NCBI GenBank assembly: GCA_945885515.1
Contig: CAMCZA010000002.1
Location: forward strand, 1-52,558
Reading direction: 5' to 3'
Origin: Ferrithrix thermotolerans DSM 19514
Lineage (GTDB): Bacteria > Actinomycetota > Acidimicrobiia > Acidimicrobiales > Ilumatobacteraceae
Length of the DNA stretch: 52,558 nt
The notes beneath the pieces were generated by a model. The model was not told where the DNA came from and did no database searches. It saw only the letters and a program-made list of their open reading frames with translations. Position 1 is the first letter of the stretch, and each line of letters starts with the position of its first letter. Of this stretch, positions 29,141 through 39,198 are shown piece by piece. Position numbers and translations under genes: made by a program.

Positions 29141-30361
29141 TCAGTTGGGTTTTGGCTCTTTTGGCAATCCAAGAACCATCTCACCAATTATGTTGCGTTG
29201 AACTTGAGACGAACCAGCATAAATCGTGCCGGCTCGCGCATTTAAAAATGTCATCGCCCAACTCATTGAGCTATTTTCGGCGCCACCGTCATCTGTCTGA
29301 AACGACGAAATTGGTTTGCGTCCAACGGGCACTAGCCCTTCTGCACCAAGAATGTCCATTGCAAGTTCGGTAACTACCTTGTGGTACTCGCTCCAGTACA
29401 ACTTCGAAATTGCACCGTCTGGCCCCGGATGATGACCTGCAACAAATTTTGTCAGAGTTCGCAGACCGAGATATTTCATGATTTGAACTCGGCAATAGCA
29501 GTCGCTGAGGCGCTGACGAATTCTTGGATCGTTGGCAACACCACGATCTTTGGCGAGCGCTACGAGTCGATCAAACTCTCCTTGAAATCGAATTGACAAT
29601 GTCGCCGCTGCTTCTCCGCGCTCATAGCCAAGCAACGACATCGCAACTGCCCAACCGTTATTGAGTCCGCCAACCACATTGTCTTTTGGACAAGTGACAT
29701 CCGTGTAGAAAATTTCATTGAATTCGCTCTCACCTGAGAGCATTTTAATTGGACGAATTTCAATACCTGGCTGACGCATATCAACCAATAAAAACGAAAT
29801 ACCTTTGTGCTTTGGTGCATCTGGATTTGTACGAGCCAGGGTAAAAATGTGAGTTGCATACTGACCGGCTGAAGTCCAAATTTTTTGGCCATTCAAAATA
29901 AACTGATCACCGTCAAGTGTCGCTTTGAGACCGACGTTGCCGAGATCTGAACCAGCGTTCGGCTCGCTGTATCCCTGACACCAAGTATCTTGACCAGAAA
30001 TAATTCGTGGCAAGTAATATCTTTTCTGCTCTTCGGTGCCCCAGACCAACAAAGTATTGCCGAGCATTTGTATACCAAAAGTGTCATTGAACGAACCTGT
30101 TGGTACACCAGCATGTGCAAATTCTTCGGCAACAATGACCTGCTCCAACGCCGAGAGTCCGCCCCCACCGTATTCAACCGGCCAACCCGGTGCAAGATAT
30201 GGACTTGACGACAAAGTTTGTCGCCACTGCTTCATAAACTCATCAACCGCTTTACCTTCAAGCGAGCCAATGCCCTTCCATGTTGCGGGAAGTTTCTCCG
30301 CCAAAAATGCTTGAACTTTTTCTCGATATTCCTCGGCCTGTGGCTCGTACATCGGTTTCAT
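29141..30361 (-). CDS. Acyl-CoA dehydrogenase
   Basis: MKPMYEPQAEEYREKVQAFL; YSEPNAGSDLG, KIWTSAGQYA, LLGYERG, YAGSSQVQRNIIGEMVLGLPKE. Confidence 0.92.
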   Translation of the reverse strand: MKPMYEPQAEEYREKVQAFLAEKLPATWKGIGSLEGKAVDEFMKQWRQTLSSSPYLAPGWPVEYGGGGLSALEQVIVAEEFAHAGVPTGSFNDTFGIQMLGNTLLVWGTEEQKRYYLPRIISGQDTWCQGYSEPNAGSDLGNVGLKATLDGDQFILNGQKIWTSAGQYATHIFTLARTNPDAPKHKGISFLLVDMRQPGIEIRPIKMLSGESEFNEIFYTDVTCPKDNVVGGLNNGWAVAMSLLGYERGEAAATLSIRFQGEFDRLVALAKDRGVANDPRIRQRLSDCYCRVQIMKYLGLRTLTKFVAGHHPGPDGAISKLYWSEYHKVVTELAMDILGAEGLVPVGRKPISSFQTDDGGAENSSMSWAMTFLNARAGTIYAGSSQVQRNIIGEMVLGLPKEPKPN

Positions 30362-31218
30362 AGACCACAGCCTAGATTGCGCGCCACCGCTGCGGCCCCT
30401 ACGAGCGGGGATAATTGACCAAGCCCAGCAGGGCAAACAGTGAAGTCACGAATAAATTCGATTTTGGCACTGCGATCTAATTCGTTTTTTATAGCGTCAA
30501 AAAATGGTTTACCAAAACCAAGTGCGACTGAGCCAGCGATTACGGCACTTCGCAGATCAACAATTGCCCCCACGCTTGTAAGTGCCCGGGCCACAAGTCG
30601 ACCAGTGTTTTGAATGATTTCGGGGCTGGCCTGCGCCGCAGGTTTACCGGTGATTGCTTCAATTGATCGCCCCGAAGCGTGCGCTTCTAGACAACCATGT
30701 GAGCCACATGCACAAAGTCGCCCACCAGGTTCAACAATTACATGACCGATGTGCCCAGCGTTGCCGATCCGACCATTCAAAACTTTTCCACCAGAGATGA
30801 TTCCACCGCCAACGCCAGTTGAAACAACCATTCCGACAACATCGGTTTGACCTGCGACCGCGCCACACCATACTTCGCCTTGCACCAACGCTTTGGCATC
30901 GTTATCAATATGTACGGTCATCTGCAAAAGGTCTTGCAACTTTGATCGCAATGGGAAATCTCGCCATTCAGGGATATGTAAAGTCGAAACCAATTCACCA
31001 TCTGGCGTCATCGGGCCACCACACCCGACGCCACAACCAACAATCTCAACGTCGGTCAAAGCGATTTGCGATTTTATTAAGTCACTGAGGGCTTGCCAAA
31101 CATTGATCTGAGGCGTCGGCGCACGACCGTGAGAAATTACTTCCCCTGACAACGAAACAACACCTACCGAGAGTTTCGTGCCACCAATGTCAATTGCGAA
31201 ATAGCCACGATCAGCCAC
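30358..31218 (-). CDS. ROK family kinase (glucokinase-like)
   Basis: AIDIGGTKLSVGVV, GVGCGGPM, HIDNDAKALVQGE, STGVGGGII, CACGSHGCLEAHASG. Confidence 0.88.
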   Translation of the reverse strand: MADRGYFAIDIGGTKLSVGVVSLSGEVISHGRAPTPQINVWQALSDLIKSQIALTDVEIVGCGVGCGGPMTPDGELVSTLHIPEWRDFPLRSKLQDLLQMTVHIDNDAKALVQGEVWCGAVAGQTDVVGMVVSTGVGGGIISGGKVLNGRIGNAGHIGHVIVEPGGRLCACGSHGCLEAHASGRSIEAITGKPAAQASPEIIQNTGRLVARALTSVGAIVDLRSAVIAGSVALGFGKPFFDAIKNELDRSAKIEFIRDFTVCPAGLGQLSPLVGAAAVARNLGCGL

Positions 31219-31230
31219 GCAAAGTTAGCT

Positions 31231-31584
31231 TTAGCGCTCGCGCATAAATTTCTCGCGCATACGTTGAGCGTTCGCTCGCGACGCGCGCAATGATTCTGTG
31301 ACGTCCTGCAAACCAGCTTTTGACATCGCCCGCAATTGTCGCTCGACGATCAATGCGCAACCTAACATTGCCAAAAATCCGATGAATGCCAAAAGAAAAT
31401 GTACTTGCAAGCCGAGAATTGTCAGCACCAGTGAGACAACGACTCCGATACCTGCCCACCATGCGGTTTTTGCCGAATGTCGATATAGACCCTTTGAAGA
31501 AACTGCTTGCGCGAATTTTTCGTCGGTCTTGAGGTCGTGCTCAATTTGCTCAAGAATCTGTCGCTCATTATCAGATAACGGCAT
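31231..31584 (-). CDS. DUF3040 family membrane protein
   Basis: 117 aa; MPLSDNERQILEQIEHDLKTDEKFA, two TM segments. Confidence 0.88.
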   Translation of the reverse strand: MPLSDNERQILEQIEHDLKTDEKFAQAVSSKGLYRHSAKTAWWAGIGVVVSLVLTILGLQVHFLLAFIGFLAMLGCALIVERQLRAMSKAGLQDVTESLRASRANAQRMREKFMRER

Positions 31585-31658
31585 GTTGCCTCCAGGTTCC
31601 AGCCATTCTAATTAAAACTTGACTCACAGAAGTAATTGTAGGTGAGGTTCAAGCCGTT

Positions 31659-32942
31659 CTACTTTGGTTTTGGGTCACTCGGACCCCACTTTGACGAATT
31701 GGGATCTCGCTCGTTTGCCAATGTGCTGGCTGGCTTTATTGCCGAGTCACCAAAACGATCACGAATCTCGTCAATTGCCGAAGTGGTCGTACTCCACGCC
31801 GCATTCAAATTATTCGCCGAGCTGTCACCAGAGGCTGTGTCAAACAAACTCAGTTGCTGATCCGGTTCAACAAGATTTCTGGCGCTAATTCCAATCAAGC
31901 GAACACCATTACTTAGGTCAATTTTGCGCAGCAGTGGCTCAATTAATCGAATCATTGCAGGCCCAGTTGAAACGGGCACTTCGACACTCACGGCCCTTGT
32001 CACTAATTGAAAGTCAGCAAATTTGATTTTGAGCGAAATCGTTCTTGCGCCGACTCCGGAGTGTCGACATCTTGTAGCCACTGCATCCGCGAGGCGCACC
32101 AGGTGATCATGCGCGATTTCGTACTCTGTAATGTCGTTCGAGAATGTTTCTTCGTGTCCAATTGATTTGGCATCGCGATCAGGCTCAACGAGGCGTTCAT
32201 CAGTCCCTTGTGCAAGAGCCGCTAAGTGGCGCCCGAGAGAATCACCGAGCACGGTAACAAGTACCTTTGGATCGAAATTAGCCAGGTCGCCAACTGTTTT
32301 GATTGCAAGGCCAGTAAGTTTTTCAAGTGTCACTGGCCCAACACCCCAAAGAGCGCCAACAGCGAGAGGGTGCAAAAATTCAAGTTCGGAACCCGGCAAA
32401 ACTTCATAGACACCAAACCCCTTTACAACCCCATCTTTAGATGCTTGGGGCTTGGCGACAACTGATGCAAGTTTTGCCAAGAACTTGTTTGGGGCAATAC
32501 CGACACTGCACTTTAATTGTGTTACTTGTTCAACGCGTCTTCTGACTTCGCGAGCGATAGTTACCGAGTTGCCGAATAAACGAAGTGATCCCGTGACATC
32601 TAAAAATGCTTCATCAAGTGAAAGACCTTCGACTAATGGCGTGAACTCATTGAAGACCTCAAAAACTTCACGACTGACATCTGAGTAGAGCTCGTGATCA
32701 CCTGGCAAAAAAATTGCTTGCGGACAAAGGCGTTTTGCCTGGGCCGATGACATCGCTGAGAAAACTCCAAATCGACGAGCTTCATACGATGCCGCAGCAA
32801 CTACCCCACGCCCGCCGTCTCCGCCCACGACAACTGGCCGACCGACAAGATGAGGATTTCGGCGCAATTCAACTGCGACATAAAACATGTCCATATCAAC
32901 GTGCAAAATCGTTCGCAAATTGACTGAGTTATTAATATCCAC
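31659..32942 (-). CDS. dinB: DNA polymerase IV (Y family)
   Basis: ILHVDMDMFYVAVELRRNPHLVGRPVVVGG, YSDVSREVFEVF, LSLDEAFLDVTGS, SVGIAPNKFLAKLAS. Confidence 0.95.
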   Translation of the reverse strand: MDINNSVNLRTILHVDMDMFYVAVELRRNPHLVGRPVVVGGDGGRGVVAAASYEARRFGVFSAMSSAQAKRLCPQAIFLPGDHELYSDVSREVFEVFNEFTPLVEGLSLDEAFLDVTGSLRLFGNSVTIAREVRRRVEQVTQLKCSVGIAPNKFLAKLASVVAKPQASKDGVVKGFGVYEVLPGSELEFLHPLAVGALWGVGPVTLEKLTGLAIKTVGDLANFDPKVLVTVLGDSLGRHLAALAQGTDERLVEPDRDAKSIGHEETFSNDITEYEIAHDHLVRLADAVATRCRHSGVGARTISLKIKFADFQLVTRAVSVEVPVSTGPAMIRLIEPLLRKIDLSNGVRLIGISARNLVEPDQQLSLFDTASGDSSANNLNAAWSTTTSAIDEIRDRFGDSAIKPASTLANERDPNSSKWGPSDPKPK

Positions 32943-32998
32943 TTACGAAACGCTAGCCATGCATTGCAACTTCATTTTGCGAACCTACGCTCATAAAG

Positions 32999-33274
32999 AT
33001 GAATGCAGGCCAGACAGACCGCACAGGCTCACTTTCAGCGTTGCCTTCTGTAACTGCCAGAGCATTCGCCTTCGTTGGAATAATAATTGCAGGTCTGGCC
33101 GGGGCACTGATTGGGTTCTCGTTGATTGATCTGCAATGTGACGGCAATTGTGATTTGCCGAACTCAATCGGTCTGGTCACTGGTGCTGTTGTCAGTGCAA
33201 TCGGTATGAGCATCGTTGTAGTTTTGGTGTTGCGCGCGCTTGGCGAATGGCGCGAACTTGAAGATCAAAAATGA
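32999..33274 (+). CDS. Small two-TM membrane protein, hypothetical
   Basis: 91 aa, two hydrophobic helices, 4-bp overlap with the downstream IMPase gene. Confidence 0.65.
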   Translation: MNAGQTDRTGSLSALPSVTARAFAFVGIIIAGLAGALIGFSLIDLQCDGNCDLPNSIGLVTGAVVSAIGMSIVVVLVLRALGEWRELEDQK

Positions 33275-34080
33275 CGGGCACAACTGCAAGTTCGACAGCG
33301 AACACAACAGCGGGCTTGCTCGAAATTTGTACGGAACTTGCCGTAACAGGTGGCAAGCGGGCATTTGAAGGTCGTCGACTCGGACTTAAAGATGTTCAGA
33401 CGAAAACTACGAGTACCGACATGGTTACCGAGTTCGATAAGGCGACAGAAAAATATATTGTTGGCGAAATTCGTGCTCGTCGTCCGAAGGATTCAATAAT
33501 CGGCGAAGAAGGCGGCTCACACACTGGCGACAGTGGCTTCACCTGGTGTATTGACCCGATTGACGGCACAACGAATTTTCTGTATGCACTGCCAAGTTGG
33601 AGCGTCTCAATTGGTGTTAGTGATGAGAATGGGCCGCTTGTTGGTGTCGTATATATACCTGCGCTTGGCGAGATTTTTTCGGCAACTCGCGGCGGCGGAG
33701 CGTTTTTGAATGGCGAAAAAATTAACTGCAATCAAATCACAGATATTTCAAAAGCACTCGTCTGTACCGGATTCAGCTATTCACCCGAGCAGCGAACGAT
33801 GCAATCAAAGCGCGTCTCAAGTTTTATTCATAAGGTTCGCGACATCCGCCGACTTGGTGCAGCGAGTGTTGACATTTGTTTTGTGGCCTGCGGCAGGGTT
33901 GACGCATATTTTGAAGAAAACTTACACTCATGGGATATAGCGGCCGCTGAGTTAATCGCAATCGAGGCAGGGGCGCGAAGTGGAAGTTTCAGTGGCGGAT
34001 CGTCGAGCCCAGCCGAAATAATGATCGCCAGTCCCGGAATTTTCGACGCATTGAGCAACCTCGTGTGCGAGCGCACTTAG
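33271..34080 (+). CDS. Inositol monophosphatase family protein
   Basis: IIGEEGGSH, WCIDPIDGTTNFLYALPSWSVSIGV, SWDIAAAELIAIEAGA. Confidence 0.92.
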   Translation: MTGTTASSTANTTAGLLEICTELAVTGGKRAFEGRRLGLKDVQTKTTSTDMVTEFDKATEKYIVGEIRARRPKDSIIGEEGGSHTGDSGFTWCIDPIDGTTNFLYALPSWSVSIGVSDENGPLVGVVYIPALGEIFSATRGGGAFLNGEKINCNQITDISKALVCTGFSYSPEQRTMQSKRVSSFIHKVRDIRRLGAASVDICFVACGRVDAYFEENLHSWDIAAAELIAIEAGARSGSFSGGSSSPAEIMIASPGIFDALSNLVCERT

Positions 34081-34113
34081 CAACTTTATTTAAAATGTGA
34101 ACACTTCAAAAAA

Positions 34114-35568
34114 ATGAGTGTAGTAATCGCAATTGACGCCGGAACGACCGGGGTGCGGTCTCGAGCGGTGTTCGACGATGGAACCCCATCAATAAGTTCG
34201 TACCGAGAGTTCACCCAGTATTTTCCGCAACCTGGTTGGGTTGAGCACGACGCACAAGAAATTTGGCAATCAGTTCTGGCTACTTTGCAACAAGTTGCAG
34301 CGCAGATAGATCAAACTGTGGCGGCGATTGGTATTACTAATCAACGCGAAACAATTGTTGCGTGGAGCAAACTGACTGGTAAACCCCATGGCAAAGCAAT
34401 TGTCTGGCAAGACCGACGAACCGCCGACCGATGTTTGGAACTTGCCGACAATCTGCCATTAGTCAGACAGCAAACAGGCTTGGTTTTAGATCCATATTTT
34501 TCTGGAACAAAAATTGAATGGCTAATTTCGAACCGCGAACTTCGACAAGATGATGACTTGTGTATTGGCACAATCGACTCGTGGTTGATCTGGAATCTCA
34601 CTGGGGGAAAATCTTTTGTTACCGACTGCACAAATGCCAGTCGAACAATGCTGTTTGATATCACCAAAATGAAGTGGAGCCAAGAACTCACAAAGATGCT
34701 CGGTATCGAAATTAAATTTTTGCCTGAGGTTCGACCATCAAGCAGTGATTTTGGTGTCACCGTGCAACACGGATCACTGCCCGCAGGAATAGCAATCACC
34801 GGAGTTGCTGGTGACCAGCACGCAGCATTATTTGGTCAGGCTTGTTTTGCGCCAGGCAGCACCAAAAACACATACGGAACAGGAAGTTTTGTGCTGATGA
34901 ATGTCGGCACGACTTGCCCAGCACCAAAAGATGGAATCTTGACGACACTCGCGTGGCAACTTGGTTCAGAAAAACCCGTGTATGCACTTGAGGGCGCGAT
35001 CTTCGTGACGGGAGCCGCGATTCAGTGGCTTCGCGATGGTTTGAACATAATTGACAACGCAAGCGAGATCACTCCGTTGGCGCAAAGCGTCACCGACTCG
35101 GGAGGCGTCGTCGTCGTACCCGCGTTTACTGGGCTTGGCAGTCCATGGTGGGATGCATACGCGCGTGGTTCGATTTTCGGAATCACACGCGGCACATCAC
35201 GCGCGCACATTGCCCGTGCGACAATTGAATCAATAGTTTTTCAAACTCGCGATGTAGTTGAGTCGATGACAAAAGCGTCAGGGATTTGCGTTAGTGAGTT
35301 GCGTGTTGATGGCGGTGCCGCGGTGATCGACTTGATGTTGCAACTTCAAGCCGATCACTTGTCGGTTGATGTGTTGCGACCAAAAGAACTAGAGACCACT
35401 GCGATGGGCGCCGCCTACCTAGCGGGATTGGCACAAGGGGTTTGGCAGTCAACCGAAGATATTTCAAATGCATGGCAACTCGAAAAAAAGTTTTCACCAC
35501 AAGCAGAGCCGACTGGCTATCAAGCCTGGCAAACGGCGATCTCCCGATCAATGCACTGGGCTCGCTAG
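34114..35568 (+). CDS. glpK: Glycerol kinase
   Basis: AIDAGTTGVRSRAVF, GITNQRETIVAW, GVAGDQHAALFGQACF, NTYGTGSFVLMN, FTGLGSPWWDAYARG. Confidence 0.9.
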   Translation: MSVVIAIDAGTTGVRSRAVFDDGTPSISSYREFTQYFPQPGWVEHDAQEIWQSVLATLQQVAAQIDQTVAAIGITNQRETIVAWSKLTGKPHGKAIVWQDRRTADRCLELADNLPLVRQQTGLVLDPYFSGTKIEWLISNRELRQDDDLCIGTIDSWLIWNLTGGKSFVTDCTNASRTMLFDITKMKWSQELTKMLGIEIKFLPEVRPSSSDFGVTVQHGSLPAGIAITGVAGDQHAALFGQACFAPGSTKNTYGTGSFVLMNVGTTCPAPKDGILTTLAWQLGSEKPVYALEGAIFVTGAAIQWLRDGLNIIDNASEITPLAQSVTDSGGVVVVPAFTGLGSPWWDAYARGSIFGITRGTSRAHIARATIESIVFQTRDVVESMTKASGICVSELRVDGGAAVIDLMLQLQADHLSVDVLRPKELETTAMGAAYLAGLAQGVWQSTEDISNAWQLEKKFSPQAEPTGYQAWQTAISRSMHWAR

Positions 35569-35580
35569 TTAATTAATTAT

Positions 35581-36438
35581 TTACAGCGCCGATAGTAGCG
35601 CAGCACCAATAGCGCCGGCACTCTCGCCAAGTTGGGCCACACGCAAGTCAGGATGCTGTCGATTATCTGGTGCGTAAAGTAATTTTTTATACCAACTCTT
35701 GATGTGTGGCATCACCGAATCTGCTGCTTCGGCAAGACCGCCACCAATTACGATCACGTTCGGATCTGTGATATTGGTCAAGTTAACCAAACCAATCGCC
35801 ACCCACTTGCCGAATGTGTCGAGAAATCCGATCGCTTGCTTGTCGCCAGCAACCGCACGAGCAATGACTTCTTCGCCACGCTCGCCACCTGCAATTGTTG
35901 CCAGTCCAGATCCTGATGCGTAACGCTCCCAACAACCGCGTTGCCCGCATGGACACAACAGTCCTTGACTTTCAACAATCATGTGGCCAATCTCGCCAGC
36001 AAAACCATGACTGCCTCGTTGCAGTTTTGAACCAGATACAAAGCCGCCACCAATGCCCGTGCCTAAGGTGACCATCCACATGTCGGTTGCACCTCGACCA
36101 GCACCAAATTGCCACTCTGCATACGCTGCCGAAGTTGCATCGTTCTCGACATCAACTTCGTGACCGAGTTCTTTTTGCAGTTGAGTGCGTAAATCAAGTT
36201 CGATCGCACCAGTCAAGTTCGGTGACTCGCGAACTACACCTTCGGGTGTTATTAATCCGGGAACTCCAACTCCGAGAGTTTTGTATTTTCCTAATTCGCG
36301 AGCAATTTCTGCGAGGGTTCTTACCAACTCATCTGCGTGAGGTGTCGGACGACGCACGGATTTAACAATCTCTCCACCCTCGAATAAAACTCCGAGACAC
36401 TTTGTTCCGCCGACATCAATGCCGGCAACTGCAGTCAC
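35581..36438 (-). CDS. ROK family glucokinase
   Basis: AGIDVGGTKCLGVLF, VENDATSAAYAE, TLGTGIGGGFV, CPCGQRGCWERYASG. Confidence 0.9.
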   Translation of the reverse strand: MTAVAGIDVGGTKCLGVLFEGGEIVKSVRRPTPHADELVRTLAEIARELGKYKTLGVGVPGLITPEGVVRESPNLTGAIELDLRTQLQKELGHEVDVENDATSAAYAEWQFGAGRGATDMWMVTLGTGIGGGFVSGSKLQRGSHGFAGEIGHMIVESQGLLCPCGQRGCWERYASGSGLATIAGGERGEEVIARAVAGDKQAIGFLDTFGKWVAIGLVNLTNITDPNVIVIGGGLAEAADSVMPHIKSWYKKLLYAPDNRQHPDLRVAQLGESAGAIGAALLSAL

Positions 36439-36884
36439 GACTCGCAGCGGTCCTTTAGTTCCTTCAAGGTGTGCAAAATGCGGCCTTCGGCACGGCGTTT
36501 AATGAAACCTGGAATCGGAACTATCAACTCAATCGATAAAACATATGTAACTTTTGTCGCGGCCCCCGCTGGTTCAAAACGGTACTCACCATCGATCGCC
36601 CGCTCGATATCACCTTGTACGAGATGCCACGAAATACTATTTGGTGCTTGCGAATAGTCGTATTTAAGTGAGTAACTCGTGCTTCGACCAAGCGCCGCAA
36701 CACGATAGTCAACAAGAATCGGCCGTGACTCGACGTCGCGTTCGCGAATCGTCGCTTCTTTCACATCATGTGCCCAAACTGGATAACTTTCGACATCGGT
36801 AGCAACCGCGAAACAGTGTTCGGGGGTGGCTTCTATGATTTCGAACTCCGTTGCTGAATCTGCCACCCCACTATTACAGCACAA
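36435..36884 (-). CDS. SRPBCC / polyketide cyclase-like lipid-binding fold protein
   Basis: 149 aa; FEIIEATPEHCFAVATDVESYPVWAHDVKEATI, GYR-like core and C-terminal amphipathic helix. Confidence 0.8.
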   Translation of the reverse strand: MCCNSGVADSATEFEIIEATPEHCFAVATDVESYPVWAHDVKEATIRERDVESRPILVDYRVAALGRSTSYSLKYDYSQAPNSISWHLVQGDIERAIDGEYRFEPAGAATKVTYVLSIELIVPIPGFIKRRAEGRILHTLKELKDRCES

Positions 36885-36885
36885 A

Positions 36886-38004
36886 TTAATGCACTTTCAA
36901 CGCCTTGCCCAGAGTCAATGCAAGTTTGTCGTAATCAAAGAGATTCTCGGCACGCAATCGTGACGCCTCACCCATCTTTTTTCGCCGATTTTCATCGTTC
37001 AACAATTGTCGCAACCCAGCGACCACATCATCCACCCGATCTGGATTACGGATGATTAGTCCAGTTTCGCCGTCAACAACAGCATCGGCTGCGCCGCCAC
37101 TTCGGCCAGCAATCTGCGGCACGCCACATGCCGCTGCTTCGGCGAATACAATTCCGAACCCTTCTTGTTCAAGCCCGCCCCAACGAGATCGACAGAGCAT
37201 CGCACAAATGTCGGCGCATCCATAAAGCATCGGCAGATCGTCATTGCTAATTCGACCCAGCATCGTTACCGGCGCGCGCAATTCTCGAATAATTCGTTCG
37301 AGGCGATTGCGGTCACGACCAGTACCACCAATAACCAATCGCAAATTAGGAAAATCGTTGACCAAATGTGCAACGGCTCGAATTAAAACATCAAAACCTT
37401 TTCGCGGCACGAGACGACTGATACCGACAATCAAATCTGTGTTTTCGTCGATTGAAAAATGCGCCCGAGCATCAACTCTTTGCTGTTGCGATAGCGGTCT
37501 GAATCTTTGTATGTCGACACCAGGAGTTACGACAGAAATATCCAAATTGCGACCGGCGGCACGCTGCGCTTCTTTTGCCGGATAGGTTCCTGATGCAATA
37601 ATTATTGATGCTTTGCACAAAACATTGCTAAGAACTTTTTTTGATCCTGGCAGCCGACCAGGAACAGTCACTTCTGCTCCGTGCAGAACGACCGCATATG
37701 GCAGATCCAGCCACGGCCCAATGATTCCGAGTGGTACTGCTGGATCAAGAACGATCAGTTCGGCACCAACTTCACGAGCCATTTCATTTATTCGTCGAGC
37801 CATAATCGGATGTGGGAGCAGAACCGGCTCTGGCGTACGCCTAATCAAAAAATTTTGTGCGCTGTCAAACTCTTGCGAGCCTTGATATGGGCTAGTCAGA
37901 ACCGCGAAAGTTTCTGGTGGTAAGCGACTCCACCACTCATATAAAAGATTCTGTATGCCACCAACTTTTGGTGGAAAATCATTCGTCACCAAAAGATGCT
38001 TCAT
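36886..38004 (-). CDS. GT4 family glycosyltransferase, PimB-like
   Basis: TNDFPPKVGGIQNLLYEWWSRL, VPRKGFDVLIRA, GGTGRDRNRLE, EGFGIVFAEAAACGVPQIAGRSGGAADAV. Confidence 0.88.
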   Translation of the reverse strand: MKHLLVTNDFPPKVGGIQNLLYEWWSRLPPETFAVLTSPYQGSQEFDSAQNFLIRRTPEPVLLPHPIMARRINEMAREVGAELIVLDPAVPLGIIGPWLDLPYAVVLHGAEVTVPGRLPGSKKVLSNVLCKASIIIASGTYPAKEAQRAAGRNLDISVVTPGVDIQRFRPLSQQQRVDARAHFSIDENTDLIVGISRLVPRKGFDVLIRAVAHLVNDFPNLRLVIGGTGRDRNRLERIIRELRAPVTMLGRISNDDLPMLYGCADICAMLCRSRWGGLEQEGFGIVFAEAAACGVPQIAGRSGGAADAVVDGETGLIIRNPDRVDDVVAGLRQLLNDENRRKKMGEASRLRAENLFDYDKLALTLGKALKVH

Positions 38005-38010
38005 CGGCTT

Positions 38011-39198
38011 CTACCTTACGCTCGGCAACGAGTCGAGTTCAGCCTGCACAATCGGGTCGCTATCGCTCGGCGGCAAAAACTCGTTAAGACCCAACCTGGC
38101 AACAGCCCAAACTGCGTGGGCCCGCAAAACCGAATCAGAATCAACTAAATATCGCTTGAGAATATTTTGAGTTGCCCCATCAGTCGAATCACCAATGTTG
38201 CCAAGAATTATCAGTGCATTTCTGCGAAGCCACTTTGGGTCACGATCAGAGATATACCATGACTTGAAATTTGCCAGCAGAGTTTGATCATCTGAAGTAA
38301 GAATTGACATCACATCGACCCACGCTCTTGGTTTGACACCAGAATTATCAACAATTGCTCGACGAACTGTTGGCGGACACACCTCTTGACAATCATCACA
38401 TCCGTAAAGGCGATCGCCCAATGCGACACGATACGCGTGGTCGAATATTCCGGGTTTCTGCAACAGCCATGCCAAACATTTGCGGGCATCAACAACACCA
38501 GGGGCGATTATTGCTTGCGTCGGACAATTGTCTAGACAGCGGCGACATGAACCACATCCATCTTCAACCAAAGTTGCAATAGGTCCTAGTGGCGCATCTG
38601 TGATCACACTGCCAAGCACAAAATAACTTCCCGCGCCTTCAATCAAAAGATTCGCATTTTTGCCGTACCATCCCAGCCCTGCTTGGTATGCGACTTCACG
38701 ATCAACTATCGAGTTGTCGTCGGCCAAAACAATTGCCCGCCAACCATCGTCTTTCAATTGCACGGCAATTTTTTGTAAGCCCTGTTTGAGTAGCTCGTAA
38801 TAATCAACCCACATGTACCTGGCTACTCGAGCCGAAACTTCATTCGGACTTGGCGGCATCTCTGTGGCATACGATCGCGCGCCAACGATTATCGATCTTG
38901 CCGATGCCATCGTGCTTGTCGGATCAGTGCTTCTTGCCGGATTGCGATAAGTGAATTGCATCTCGTTGTGCAACCCAAGCGATTTTCTTTCGGTCAGTGC
39001 CATTCGAGCGCGCTGCAATACTTTCGCGCTAGTTATGCCGACTCGGTGCAACCCTGAATTAATACCAAGTGCAATAAGTTGCTCGCCATAACGAACTGAT
39101 GAGATCGCCGCACGCTTTAAAGGCTCTGCCTGACCCGATCTATTGGCTGTTTTTTTAGCTAACTGCACGATGCCGAAGCGTAGGCACCATTCCGGCAT
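38011..39198 (-). CDS. queG: Epoxyqueuosine reductase (true start probably downstream of the ORF start)
   Basis: GYGKN-type GWYGKNANLL, CGSCRRCLDNCPTQAI, YGCDDCQEVCP, C-terminal HEAT-like repeat RNALIILGNIGD. Confidence 0.9.
   Translation of the reverse strand: MPEWCLRFGIVQLAKKTANRSGQAEPLKRAAISSVRYGEQLIALGINSGLHRVGITSAKVLQRARMALTERKSLGLHNEMQFTYRNPARSTDPTSTMASARSIIVGARSYATEMPPSPNEVSARVARYMWVDYYELLKQGLQKIAVQLKDDGWRAIVLADDNSIVDREVAYQAGLGWYGKNANLLIEGAGSYFVLGSVITDAPLGPIATLVEDGCGSCRRCLDNCPTQAIIAPGVVDARKCLAWLLQKPGIFDHAYRVALGDRLYGCDDCQEVCPPTVRRAIVDNSGVKPRAWVDVMSILTSDDQTLLANFKSWYISDRDPKWLRRNALIILGNIGDSTDGATQNILKRYLVDSDSVLRAHAVWAVARLGLNEFLPPSDSDPIVQAELDSLPSVR

Noticed and set aside
32943-32998. Possible LexA/SOS box (gcgaacctacgctc) near dinB
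   Set aside because: Does not match the actinobacterial CGAACnnnnGTTCG palindrome; too degenerate to support.
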